From the NCBI GenBank assembly GCA_963752045.1, contig CAVVWN010000004.1, positions 186,001 to 250,000 on the forward strand: 64,000 bases of DNA, in the 5' to 3' direction. The first letter of the stretch is position 1. Every line of letters starts with the position of its first letter. A program made the position numbers and the translations under genes. The stretch is from DATKDF01 sp963752045 (lineage in GTDB: Bacteria > Acidobacteriota > Vicinamibacteria > Vicinamibacterales > SCN-69-37). Of this stretch, positions 1-13,061 are shown one piece after another. Under the pieces are notes generated by a model. The model was given only the letters and a program-made list of their open reading frames with translations. It was not told where the DNA came from and searched no databases.

Positions 1-2
1 GC

Positions 3-833
<831 letters not shown>

Positions 834-834
834 G

Positions 835-957
835 AGGGGGACGGGTCTGTTTTCCACAGATTCGCGCCACTGGGGGCCAGGTCTCGGGAAGGTCAAATGC
901 CCCACCGAGACCTGGCCCCCAAATGCGCGAATCTGTGGAAAACAGACCCGTCCCCCT
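835..957. repeat. 123-bp hairpin element, copy 1
   Basis: A near-perfect palindrome with outer arms GGACGGGTCTGTTTTCCAC and its complement, an inner stem GGGGGCCAGGTCTCGG with its complement, and a small tip. It fills the gap between the convergent GH51 and isomerase genes; its right edge contributes the isomerase stop codon TAG. Two more copies lie at 46754-46876 and 55586-55707. It could serve as a bidirectional terminator here. No transposase is adjacent. Confidence 0.9.
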
Positions 958-2364
958 AGTGTCGGTACACGTCCCAGTCGAGGTAGGTGTCGAGCGCGTC
1001 TTCGACGGCGTCGGCGACCTGGGCGCGGGTGGCGGCCACGTGGTGCTCGAAGCCGTGGCGGCAGATCGTCCTGAGCAGCCGCTGGAACTCCGGCACTTCG
1101 ATGACGCCGTAGCCCCCGAACGTGTCGAGCGGGTCCTCGGTGAACCGGCCCTCGCCGACGTAGCCGCGGACCATGCCGTCGAGGTCGTCGGTCGAAATCC
1201 GGCAGTAAGTGAACGGGCCTGGCGCGATGCGCCCGACGATGGTGCCGAACGTGTTCTCCTTGCCGACGGTGCCCGCGATGATCTCCTGGTAGTCCATCCG
1301 GTGCGCGTCGAAGAACGCCTTCGGCAGGTTCGAACAGTGGAACACCACGCCCTTGTTCGGCGTCGTCGCCGTAGTTGTTGTTCCAGTCGAGCAGCGCCGC
1401 CGGGCTTCCCGAGGCCGCCTGCAGCACGTGCATCCCGACGAGGCCCGCGATGTCGGTCTCGCACGCGCTCGGCAGCAGCGACTCCGACATCATGCTCATC
1501 AGCGTGCACGGCACCACGCCGTAGAACTCCTCCAGCGACGTCCAGCACTGAATGGCCGTCGCCGTAAGTGCCTGGTCCTTCATCCACCGGTCGATGACGA
1601 CGCCGAGCTTGGCCATCTTCATCAGGCTGAGCGTGGGAATGCCCTTGACGCCGGTGTAGGCCTGAATGGCCGCGAGCTTCTGCTTCACCAGTGGATCGGC
1701 GTCGGGTACCCGCGCCACCCAGCCAAGCACCTCCGAAAGATCGACCGTCTCGACGGTGATACCCGATCGCTCGAGGAGCTTCTCGCTGAACCGAACCGTG
1801 TTGAAGGCCGCCGGCCGGGCGCCGATCGCGCCAATCCGCGCGTGCCGCAGCGCGCGCACCACCCGGCAGGTGGCCGCAAACCGCCGCAGGTCGCGCTCGA
1901 AACGACGGACTCGTCGCCGGAACGGTGTGCAGCGACGTGAGCGAGTACTTCAGGCCGTACTGCCGCAGGTTGTTGCAGACCGACATCTTGCCGCAGAAGC
2001 TGTCGCGCCGGTCCGCGATCGTCATCCGCTCGCCGGCGTCGGCGAAGGCGTGCACGAGCACCGGCACGTCGAGGCCGGCCCAGCGCAGCGTGTTGGCCAC
2101 GGCTCGCTCGTCGCCGAAGTTCGGCAGCGTCACGAGCACGCCATCGATGCGATCGGCATGCGCGCGAAACAGGTCGGCGCAGGCGCGCGCGTCGGCCAGA
2201 CTCTCGACGGCGCCGAACGCGCTCGCCTCGACCGGCAGCGCCACGGCGTCGATGCCTTCGGCCTCGAGCGCGGCCAGCACGTCGGCGCGCCCGGTCGCGC
2301 AGAGATGTGACGGGAAAAACCCCCGGTTGCCGACGATGACACCGAAGGTCGTGCGCGTAGCCAT
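956..2364 (-). CDS. L-fucose isomerase-fold sugar isomerase (two frameshifts)
   Basis: About 469 residues of the L-fucose/L-arabinose isomerase superfamily, interconverting an aldose and ketose. The N-terminal part runs from ATG at 2364 (FGVIVGNRGFFP), the middle contains PLVKQKLAAIQAY and SMMSESLLPSACE, and the end contains DWDVYRH. Reading continues only if the frame changes near 1900 (an AAA run in the plus strand) and near 1360, where LLDWNNNYGDD passes into PNKGVVFHCSN. Both joins give continuous family-like protein, so sequencing indels are likelier than a dead gene. Lying after araB and araD, it probably replaces classical AraA as the arabinose isomerase; that is an inference. Confidence 0.75.
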
Positions 2365-2396
2365 GGGGTGCGCCTCCGAACGGACGGACGAAGCGA

Positions 2397-3116
2397 TCAG
2401 CTCTTTGGCGGCTCCGTGTCGGCCTGTCCGTAGTAGGCCGTGGCGCCGTGCTTGCGAGTGTAATGACGATCGACCAGATACGCGGCGGGCCAATCGGCCG
2501 CCGGAGCGATCGACCGGCCGATGATGTCCATGCGTGCCAGCCACTCGAGCACGCGCGCGCGCTCGACGGCGTCGGCTGCGCTCGCGCCCCACGTGAACGG
2601 CCCATGGTTGGCGACGAGCACGCCGGCCACTTCGGCGGGCGAGATACCGCCCTGGCGGAACGTCTCGACGATCACGAGCCCGGTGTTGCGCTCGTACTCG
2701 TCGGCGACTTCGTCTTCGGACAGCGGCCGCGTGACGGGCACGTCTCCATGGAAGTAGTCGGCGTGCGTCGTGCCCATGCAGCGCACGGGCAGCCGAGCCT
2801 GAGCGAGCGACGTCGCGGACTCCGAGTGCGTGTGCGCGATGCCGCCGCAGGTAAACGCGCGGTAGAGCTCGAGGTGCGTGGGCGTGTCCGACGACGGTCG
2901 CAGCTTCGAATCGACGACGTCGCCGGTCTCGATCGACACGAGGACCATGGCGCCCGGTGAGAGCTCCGCGTACGGCACCCCGCTTGGCTTGATCGCCAGC
3001 AGGCCCGTGTCGTAGTCGGCGCCCGAGACGTTTCCGAACGTGCCGAAGACGAGGCCGCTTCCGGCGAGCGCCACGTTCGCTTCGAAAACCGCTTCGCGGA
3101 GGTCCTTGATCGTCAT
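2397..3116 (-). CDS. araD: L-ribulose-5-phosphate 4-epimerase
   Basis: A class II aldolase/AraD family protein of 239 residues, which converts L-ribulose 5-phosphate to D-xylulose 5-phosphate using a divalent metal. Visible motifs are the phosphate-binding GTFGNVSG, IKPSGVPY, the metal ligands HTHSES and the late NHGPFTWG. Length fits the family. It starts 3 bp after the araB stop and is followed 32 bp later by the isomerase, so the operon order is kinase, epimerase, isomerase. Confidence 0.93.
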   Translation of the reverse strand: MTIKDLREAVFEANVALAGSGLVFGTFGNVSGADYDTGLLAIKPSGVPYAELSPGAMVLVSIETGDVVDSKLRPSSDTPTHLELYRAFTCGGIAHTHSESATSLAQARLPVRCMGTTHADYFHGDVPVTRPLSEDEVADEYERNTGLVIVETFRQGGISPAEVAGVLVANHGPFTWGASAADAVERARVLEWLARMDIIGRSIAPAADWPAAYLVDRHYTRKHGATAYYGQADTEPPKS

Positions 3117-3119
3117 CCG

Positions 3120-4816
3120 TCAGCCTCCCACCATCGTCACCCTGTTGCGCAGAGCGAGCAGGCGCTTCATCAAAGACCGGAGATCGGCCGTCGCGCCGTC
3201 GACCGCTCCGAAGGTGTCGTGGAGCTCCCGATAGAGCCCGTAGAGCTCGTCGTAGACCGGGCGCGCGGCCGGATCGGCGTGTACGTCCTTGCCGTACCGG
3301 CGGCCATCGCCTCCTGGCCATCCTCGAAGCGATCGTAGCCCCCTTTGCCCGATCCCGCCGCCACAGCCGCCGCGATCGCCGAGCCGAGCGCCGGCGTCTG
3401 AGGCGAGTCGGACACGAGCATCGGAAAGCCGAGCACGTCGGCGTAGATCTGCATGAAGAGCGGGTTCTTCTCCGCGATGCCGCCGCAGCACACCACCCGG
3501 TCGATCGGCACGCCGTGCTCGGTCAGCCGTTCGACGATCGCGCGGGCGCCGAAGGCGGTCGCCTCGATGAGCGCGCGGTACACCTCCGCCCGCGACGTGT
3601 GGATCGTCTGCCCGACAATGAGACCGGTGAGGCGGGGATCGACGAGGATCGTGCGATTGCCGTTGTTCCAGTCGAGTGCCAGAAGACCCGACTGGCCCGG
3701 ACGAAGCCCGGCGGCCTCGTCCGAGAGCCCGGCGTGCAGCCGGTCGTCACCGCCCAGGACCACCTCGACCCACCAGCGGAGCAGATCGCCCACGGCCGAC
3801 TGGCCCGCCTCGATGCCGTCATAGCCTGGCATGATCGACCCCGGCACGATGCCGCAGATACCCGGGATGGTGCCCGAGACGGACGCGTCCGGCGCCACCG
3901 CGCAGTCGCACGTGGACGTGCCGATGATCTTGACGAGCGTGCCCGGCCGCACGCCCGCGCCCACCGCGCCGTAGTGCGCGTCGAATCCACCCATCGCAAT
4001 CGCGATACCGGCACGAAGCCCCAGCCGCGTGGCCCAGGCTGCGTCGAGGTGGCCCGCCGGCTCGCCCGCCGCGTACGCGCGCGTGAAGAGCCGGTCGCGA
4101 AGCGCCGCCAGACGAGGATCGAGCCGCTCGAGGAACGCCTTCTGCGGCAGGCCGCCCCAGCTGTCCGAGTAGAGCGCCTTGTGCCCGGCCGGGCAGATCG
4201 ATCGCCTGATCTCGGCAGGGTTCCCGACGCCGGCAAGCACGGCCGGCACGAAGTCGGCAAGCTCCACCCAGCTTGCCGCCGCCTCGAACACGTCGGGCGC
4301 CACCTTCAGGCAGTGCCACACCTTCGCCCAGAACCACTCCGATGAATACGTGCCGCCGATGGGCGCGATGAGCTCGGGCGCATGCGCGCGCGCGGCGGCC
4401 GTGATGGCGAGAGCCTCGTCGGCCGACGTATGGTCCTTCCAGAGCCAGGCATGTGCGGCGGGGTTGTCGCGCCATCGCGCCTGGACGCCGAGCGGCTCGT
4501 TCTTTGCGTCGACGGGAATCGGCGTCGAGCCCGTCGAATCGACGCCGATCCCGATGACGAGATCCGGCGAGAACCCGGGCTCCAGAGTCGCGTCGGCGAG
4601 CGCGCCCACGACCGACGCTTCGAGTCCGGCCAGGTAGTCGGCCGGGTTCTGCCTGGCAAGATGCGGATCGCGCGCGTCGACCATCACGCCGTGGTCGCCA
4701 GAAGGGTAGTCGAAGACCGACGTGCCAATCGAGCGCCCGTTGGCGCAGTCGACGACCACTGCGCGCACTGAGCTCGTGCCGAAATCGAGTCCGATCGTGA
4801 ACCGACGATCCATCAT
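3120..4816 (-). CDS. araB: Ribulokinase (one frameshift)
   Basis: FGGY-family kinase phosphorylating L-ribulose. ATP- and substrate-binding segments FTIGLDFGTSSVRAVVVD, GIGVDSTGSTPIPVD and the C-terminal GGIAEKNPLFMQIYADVLG are present, and about 565 residues matches E. coli AraB. The last 60 residues (PVYDELYGLYRELHDTFG) lie in another frame, joined near 3297-3304 within a CCGCCGGTACGG stretch; a sequencing indel is likely. The start ATGATG overlaps the stop of the upstream HAD gene, implying translational coupling. Confidence 0.92.
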
Positions 4817-5496
4817 CGATCCTCGAGGCCCGCACGGGCCGACAGCAGGTCGTCGAAGGCGCCCGAGGGCAGGTGCGAGATCGATCGGGCCGCCAGATCC
4901 GGGGTGGCATCGGCGGCTGCGCCAATCCCAATCGAACGCATGCCCGCTCGCCGGGCAGCCTCGATGCCAGCCGCGGCGTCCTCGACGACGATGCACCGCT
5001 CGACGGGCGTGTGCAGGCGCGCGGCGGCGGCGAGAAACACATCCGGCGCGGGCTTGCCGACGACAACGTCCTCGGCCGAGACAATCGTGTCGAACCATCC
5101 CGACGCCCCGAGCACGTCGAGCACGGCATCGATGTTCTCACGCGGCGCCGACGACGCGATGGCCTGCTTCCAGCCTGCCCGGCGCAGACGTGCAATCCAC
5201 TCCGGGACGCCTGGAAGCCAATCGAGACCGCCGGCCCGCATCAACCGTCGATAGGCCGACTCCTTGGCGTCGGCCACGCGTCTGATTCGGTCCGCCGACG
5301 CGTCAGGCCCCAGCCAGTCGGCGAGGATTCGGTCGTTACGCTGGCCGAAGCTCGCGAGAAACCGGTCACGGGTGAGCGCGACGCCCTGGTCCGCCATCAC
5401 CTCGAGCCACGACTGCCAGTGGTACTCCTCCGAGTCGATGAGCGTGCCGTCGAGGTCCCAGAGCACGGCACGCAGGGGCTGACGGTCGATCGTCAT
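4813..5496 (-). CDS. HAD-superfamily sugar phosphatase / beta-PGM-like
   Basis: A 227-residue HAD hydrolase with the nucleophile motif WDLDGTLIDSEEYHW near residue 13, the motif II serine in ASSAPRENI, the lysine in GKPAPDVF and the acidic pair in VEDAAAGIEAA. The cap lies between motifs I and II, as in beta-phosphoglucomutase/GPH subfamilies. First gene of the minus-strand arabinose operon, overlapping araB by 4 bp, so it probably dephosphorylates a sugar phosphate of that pathway. The exact substrate cannot be read from sequence. Confidence 0.88.
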   Translation of the reverse strand: MTIDRQPLRAVLWDLDGTLIDSEEYHWQSWLEVMADQGVALTRDRFLASFGQRNDRILADWLGPDASADRIRRVADAKESAYRRLMRAGGLDWLPGVPEWIARLRRAGWKQAIASSAPRENIDAVLDVLGASGWFDTIVSAEDVVVGKPAPDVFLAAAARLHTPVERCIVVEDAAAGIEAARRAGMRSIGIGAAADATPDLAARSISHLPSGAFDDLLSARAGLEDR

Positions 5497-5569
5497 GCCG
5501 GGTAGTTAACCACGGACGGTCGCGCCGTGCGGCCTCGGGTACAATGCCCCGAATTCCCTGGAGGTATCG

Positions 5570-8500
5570 ATGCGACCGACCCGTCTGCTGCTGGTGTTTG
5601 CCGCCTGCGTGCTGGCCCTTGCGCCGCTTGTCGGACAGGAACAGCCCGAACAGGACCGGCCCGCCCAGGCCCGGCAGGAGCTCATCCTGCAGACGGCCGA
5701 AACGCTCGAGTTCGACACCGATGAAGTGACGTGGATGTCGCTCGACGTCTCGCCAGACGGCCGGACCATCGTGTTCGAGCTCCTGGGCGATCTCTACACG
5801 ATGCCGGTCGGCGGCGGCGCGGCCACACGCATCATGGGCGGCCTGTCGTTCGAGAGCCAGCCGACCTACTCGCCGGATGGATCGACGATTGCCTTCCTCA
5901 GCGACCGCACCGGCGTCGAGAATCTGTGGATCGCCGACGCGAATGGCGGCAACCCCCGCGCGGTGACTCGAGACCGGACGACGGGCGATCGCCCGCAGAT
6001 CATGGCGTCGCCGGCCTGGACGCCCGACGGCGAGTACATCGTGGTGTCGAGGTCGCGTCCACCGCAGGGCACGTTCACGTTGTTCATGTACCACCGCGAC
6101 GGCAGCTCCGGCATCGAGATCGCGCAGCCGCCGGCCGATGCGGCGGGCCGGGGTGGCCGTGGCGGGGGCGGCGGTCAGATCAATCAGATGGGCGCGGTCG
6201 TGTCGGCCGATGGCCGCTTCGTCTACTACGCGCAGCGGACCGGCACGTTCACCTACAACGCCCAGTTCCCGCTGTGGCAGGTGTACCGCTACGACCGGGA
6301 CACCGCCGACATCACGCAGGTGACCAACGCTCCGGGCAGCGCCATGCGGCCGGCCGTATCGCCCGACGGCCGCTTCCTCGTCTACGGCACGCGCCACAAG
6401 ACGGAGACGGGCCTGCGCGTTCGCGATCTCGAGACCGGGGCCGAACGCTGGCTGGCCTACCCGGTCACGCGTGACGACCAGGAATCACGCGCGAGCCGCG
6501 ACACGCTGCCGCGCTACACGTTCATGCCGGACGGCCGGTCGCTCCTCGTGCCGGTCGGCGGCAAGCTGCATCGCATCGACTTCGAGACCGGCGCGGCCAC
6601 GCCGATTCCGTTCACCGCGCACGTCCAGGCGGAGATCGCGCCGCGGGTGTACACGCCCGTGCGCGTCGATGATGGCCCGACCGTGCGCGCGAGGCTCATC
6701 CGCTGGCCGGTGGTCTCTCCCGACGGCAGCCAGGTCGTCTTCAACGCGATGAACCGCCTGTACGCGATGGACCTGCCGAGCGGCACGCCCCGACGGCTGA
6801 CCTCGCTCGACGAGGGCGAGTTCATGCCGAGCTGGTCACCAGACGGCCGGACCATTGCCTACGTGACGTGGACGACGAGCGGCGGCCATATCAAGCGCGT
6901 GGCCGCGGGCGGCGGGCAGCCGCAGACGCTCACGCGCGTGGAAGGGTACTACCTGGATCCGGCATTCACGCCCGACGGCGCCCAGATCGTGTTCCTTTCC
7001 GGGTCGGCCAACGACCAGATCTACTCGATCCTCACCGAGTCGTTTCCCGACGACGACGATCCCGAGGAGCCGGGCGAGATCAGCGGCGTGGGCGCTCCGA
7101 ACACGCTCGAGCTGAGGCGCATGCCGGCGACGGGCGGCGAGGCCACGCTCATCGCCTCGGCGCGCGGCGGCCGCAGCCCGCACTTCGCGCGCGGCGACTC
7201 GGCGCGCGTCTATCTCGAGTCGAACGGCGCGCTCGAGTCGATCAGGCTCGACGGCTACGACCGCAAGACCCTGCTGCGGGTGAATGGTTCCGGCACGGGC
7301 GCCGGCAGGGCCGCCGACGACATCAGGCTCTCTCCAACCGGCACGCACGCGTTCGTCAGCCTGCAGAACCGGCACTATCTGGTGAGCCTCGCGAGAAGCG
7401 GCGAAACGCTGTCCGTGCGAATCCAGGGCGGCGGCCGCGGCGGCGGGAGCACGCCGGTGCCGGTCAAGGCGATGTCGCCGGAAGGCGGCGATTACCTCTC
7501 GTGGAGCGCCGACGGCCGAACCGCGAGCTGGTCGCTCGGCAACCGCTTTCATCGTCAGGCGATCGACGCCGACGCGCCCCAGAGCCTCGACGTCGTCGTG
7601 GAACTGCCGCGCGCCACGCCGCAGGGCGCGGTGCTCCTGAGCGGCGCGCGCGTCGTCACGATGAACGGCGACGAGGTCATCGTCAACGGTGACATCCTCG
7701 TCACGAACAACCGCATCACGGCCGTCGGGCGGCGCGGGTCGATTCGCGTGCCGGAAGGGACGCGACGAATCGACGTGGCCGGCAAGACCATCATGCCCGG
7801 CTTTGTCGACGTGCACGCGCACATGCGGCCGCCGCGGGGGCTGCACCAGACGTCGGTGTGGCAGTACTTCGCCAATCTCGCCTACGGGGTGACGACCACG
7901 CGGGACCCGCAGACGTCCACGACGGACGTCTTCGCGTATGCCGACATGGTGGACGCGGGCATGATTCCGGGCCCGCGCGTGTACGCCACCGGGCCGGGCG
8001 TGTTCTCCTACTCGGGTATCTCGGACCAGGAGGCCGCCAACCGCTTCATCAAGCGGTATCAGGAGGCGTACCACACCAACACCATCAAGCAGTACGTCGC
8101 CGGCGATCGCATCGTCCGGCAGTGGATCATCAAGGCCTGCGAAGCGTACGGGATCACGGCGACCATCGAGGGCTCGCTCGATCTCAAGCTCAACCTCACG
8201 CAGATGGCCGATGGTTACTCGGGTCAGGAGCACAGCTTCCCGATCATGCCGCTCTACAAGGACGTGACGGAGTTCGTGGCCCGCACGAAGACGTTCTACA
8301 CGCCGACGATTCTCGTGGCCTACGGCGCGCCGTGGAGCGAGAACTACTGGTTCCAGAACACGGACGTGGCGGCCGACACCAAGCTCGCGAAGTGGGTGCC
8401 GTGGGAACTGCTCGACAACATGGTGCGGCGCCGGCCGCAGTGGTTCCTGCCGGAGGAATACGGCCACACGAAGCTCGGCAAGCAGGTGGCCGACATCGTG

Positions 8501-8863
8501 CACGCCGGCGGGCGCGCGGGCCTCGGCAGCCACGGGCAGCTGCAGGGCCTCGGCGCGCACTGGGAAACCTGGAGCCTCGGCTCGGGCGGCCTGACGCCGC
8601 ACGAGACGCTGAAAGTCGTCACGATCTTCGGGGCCGAAGCGCTCGGGCTCCAGCAGGACCTCGGTTCGCTCGAGCCCGGCAAGCTCGCGGACCTCATCGT
8701 GCTCGACCGGAATCCGCTCGAGGACATCCGGAACACGAACTCGATCCGGTACGTGATGAAGAACGGCGAGCTCTACGAGGGCGACACGCTCAACATGATC
8801 TGGCCCGTCGAGCGGCCGTTGCCGCAGCAGTTCTGGTGGAACACGGAGCCCGGCCGACGGTGA
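5570..8863 (+). CDS. Secreted TolB-like propeller/amidohydrolase fusion
   Basis: A 1097-residue protein with an N-terminal signal peptide (RLLLVFAACVLALAPLVG). Residues about 45-640 carry repeated PD40/TolB blades; SPDGRTIVF, SPDGSTIAF, TPDGEYIVV, SPDGRFLVY and SPDGSQVVF are visible. From about residue 680 follows an imidazolonepropionase-like amidohydrolase with the metal site GFVDVHAHMRPP near residue 750 and the closing GKLADLIVLDRNP. A GGAGG ribosome site sits 6 nt before the ATG and a TACAAT -10-like hexamer at 5540-5545. Such fusions are abundant in Acidobacteriota; the substrate (peptide or cyclic amide) is unknown. It is followed 51 bp later by a secreted peptidase. Confidence 0.9.
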   Translation: MRPTRLLLVFAACVLALAPLVGQEQPEQDRPAQARQELILQTAETLEFDTDEVTWMSLDVSPDGRTIVFELLGDLYTMPVGGGAATRIMGGLSFESQPTYSPDGSTIAFLSDRTGVENLWIADANGGNPRAVTRDRTTGDRPQIMASPAWTPDGEYIVVSRSRPPQGTFTLFMYHRDGSSGIEIAQPPADAAGRGGRGGGGGQINQMGAVVSADGRFVYYAQRTGTFTYNAQFPLWQVYRYDRDTADITQVTNAPGSAMRPAVSPDGRFLVYGTRHKTETGLRVRDLETGAERWLAYPVTRDDQESRASRDTLPRYTFMPDGRSLLVPVGGKLHRIDFETGAATPIPFTAHVQAEIAPRVYTPVRVDDGPTVRARLIRWPVVSPDGSQVVFNAMNRLYAMDLPSGTPRRLTSLDEGEFMPSWSPDGRTIAYVTWTTSGGHIKRVAAGGGQPQTLTRVEGYYLDPAFTPDGAQIVFLSGSANDQIYSILTESFPDDDDPEEPGEISGVGAPNTLELRRMPATGGEATLIASARGGRSPHFARGDSARVYLESNGALESIRLDGYDRKTLLRVNGSGTGAGRAADDIRLSPTGTHAFVSLQNRHYLVSLARSGETLSVRIQGGGRGGGSTPVPVKAMSPEGGDYLSWSADGRTASWSLGNRFHRQAIDADAPQSLDVVVELPRATPQGAVLLSGARVVTMNGDEVIVNGDILVTNNRITAVGRRGSIRVPEGTRRIDVAGKTIMPGFVDVHAHMRPPRGLHQTSVWQYFANLAYGVTTTRDPQTSTTDVFAYADMVDAGMIPGPRVYATGPGVFSYSGISDQEAANRFIKRYQEAYHTNTIKQYVAGDRIVRQWIIKACEAYGITATIEGSLDLKLNLTQMADGYSGQEHSFPIMPLYKDVTEFVARTKTFYTPTILVAYGAPWSENYWFQNTDVAADTKLAKWVPWELLDNMVRRRPQWFLPEEYGHTKLGKQVADIVHAGGRAGLGSHGQLQGLGAHWETWSLGSGGLTPHETLKVVTIFGAEALGLQQDLGSLEPGKLADLIVLDRNPLEDIRNTNSIRYVMKNGELYEGDTLNMIWPVERPLPQQFWWNTEPGRR

Positions 8864-8914
8864 CAGGTCTGACCCCGCGGTGAGGCATTGGCGTCATACG
8901 AAAGGACGACACAG

Positions 8915-11416
<2,502 letters not shown>

Positions 11417-11470
11417 GACGCTGAAGCGGTCTGCACACGGCGCTCGCGCCGCGACCGAAGGGGAACCTGA

Positions 11471-12407
11471 ATGGTGAATCGGGTCGTTGCGGCGACGATC
11501 GTGGCGGCCGTGCTCGCCCTGGCGGTCGGGTCGGCGCAGGCTCCATCACGGCCGCGGCCGCGCGTGCTCGATGGCGGCACGCCGACCGGTCCTGCCGACG
11601 TGTCGGGCTATGAGGCGCGTGTCGTTACCGCTCCCCCCGACGCGCTCGGGCTCGATTCTTTTTACCGGCAGTACGTCGATGCGCACGGCATCCCCGTCGT
11701 CGCGTCGGAGCAGGTGGCGCCCGTGGCGCTCGTGCTCGCGCGCGACATCGTGACGTACATGCTCGCGAAGCGACCCGACATCCGGGAGGCGCTCATCGCG
11801 CGAGGATCCCGCGTGATGATCATGGCGCTCCGTGAGGGGCAGATGGACCTGCCCGAGTATCGCGACTGGACGAAACCGGCGGTCGACGACCGCCGGCTCA
11901 CGCCGCGCGAGCGGGAGCAGTACCGACCAGCCAGGTGGCATCGGCAGCATGACCGACCGCGAGTACTGGAACGGACGTGCGCGCGGCATGGGAGGCGTGC
12001 GTACGTCATGTGCCGAAGAGAACCTCGTCGGGATGCCGGGCACGCGCTACTACGGCGAGCACATCTGCGTGCACGAGTTCAGCCACGGCGTGATGAGCGC
12101 GATCCGGACGGCCGATGCCGGCCTCATGGCCGACATCGAAGCCGCCTATGCGGCCGCGAGGGCCGCCGGCCGCTTCAAGGGGCACTACGCCGAGAACACC
12201 GTCGCCGAGTACTGGGCCGAGGGCACGCAGTGGTGGTTCTGGTCGAACTATCCATGGACGCCGCCCGAAGGTGGCGGACGTATCTGGTCGCCCGACTCAC
12301 TGCAGGCCTACGACCCGGCGCTCTTCGCGGTGCTCGCGCGCGTGTATCCGGGACATCGAATCCCGGCCGACATCTATCACGGCCGGGACGTGCGTGCCGG
12401 TCGCTGA
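11471..12407 (+). CDS. Secreted HExxH protein, putative zinc metallopeptidase (frameshift)
   Basis: About 312 residues with a signal peptide (VVAATIVAAVLALAVGSAQA). The C-terminal half has HEFSHGVMSA near residue 201 and a downstream glutamate in ENTVAEYWAEGTQWW, the spacing of gluzincin-type zinc sites. The two halves are in different frames, joining near 11922-11928 within REREQY/DQPGGIGSM. Protease activity is inferred from HExxH plus glutamate; I do not recognise a named family. It follows the DPP-IV gene by 54 bp in the same direction. Confidence 0.65.
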
Positions 12408-12412
12408 GACGG

Positions 12413-12922
12413 TCAGTTCCCGCCGCCGGCCGGTGGAGGCGGCAGCGGAACCGAGGCGTGGTCTACGAGATATACCCACTTGCCGTCGCGTTCGGCCTTG
12501 ACGTCCGTGAACCGACCCTGCATTTCCGTCGGCATCCCGTCCGGTCCGTTCAGCGTCATCGTCCAGAGGCCCCAGCTGACCACGGCTTCGCCCACGACGA
12601 TGTGGTGCGATTCGTTGATGGTCAGGGCGGCTCCCGCCGCATGCATGGCGGGGATTCCCGTCTCGTTGCCGGCGCGGATGCCGTCGATGCCCCGGCTCAC
12701 CATCACGTCGGGCATGAACGACATCGCCTCCGGACTGTTCCAGTAGAGGGAGTTCATTGCCGCGACGTCGCCGGCATTGAAGGCGGTCAGGAACTGCTCA
12801 TCGAGGGCCGTGGCCGCCGCGATCATGGCGGCCGTGTCCGGCGGTGGCGGTGCGGCCGGCGCACAGGCTCCCGAGAGCGCGAGCACGAGGACGAGCGGAG
12901 AGGCTGCAACTATCGGCTTCAT
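12413..12922 (-). CDS. SnoaL/DUF4440-like (NTF2-fold) lipoprotein
   Basis: A 169-residue protein with a lipoprotein signal ending in the lipobox LSGAC, then a small NTF2-like domain: ALDEQFLTAFNAGDVAAMNSLYW, a central SRGIDGIRAG and closing GKWVYLVDHAS. Such proteins bind or isomerise small molecules or act as scaffolds; this copy has no assignable substrate. An AAGGAG ribosome site precedes the ATG. It converges on the HExxH gene with 5 bp between stops. Confidence 0.78.
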   Translation of the reverse strand: MKPIVAASPLVLVLALSGACAPAAPPPPDTAAMIAAATALDEQFLTAFNAGDVAAMNSLYWNSPEAMSFMPDVMVSRGIDGIRAGNETGIPAMHAAGAALTINESHHIVVGEAVVSWGLWTMTLNGPDGMPTEMQGRFTDVKAERDGKWVYLVDHASVPLPPPPAGGGN

Positions 12923-12970
12923 TCGGTACTCCTTCGATAAGGGGCCAATCGGCCAGCGCCGTCATTCTGG

Positions 12971-13061
12971 AGCCGTTTCCGTTTCGGTGTAGACGGCCGG
13001 AAACGGCTCAAGCGGTTTGCCGGAAGCGCCAGCCGAGAAGGAAATGCAAACCGCTTTAGCC
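12971..13061. terminator. Two stem-loops after the FAD-oxidase gene
   Basis: Two adjacent inverted repeats: AGCCGTTTCCG with CGGAAACGGCT (12971-13009) and GGCTCAAGCGGTTTGC with GCAAACCGCTTTAGCC (13005-13061). The second overlaps the minus-strand stop codon of the oxidase at 13056. No strong U-tract follows, so intrinsic termination is possible but not certain; the hairpins may instead be another dispersed palindrome. Confidence 0.5.

Noticed and set aside
835..957. The 123-bp hairpin as a simple intrinsic terminator
   Set aside because: No U-tract, a complex branched arm structure, and copy 3 lies between divergent starts, so termination cannot be its general role.
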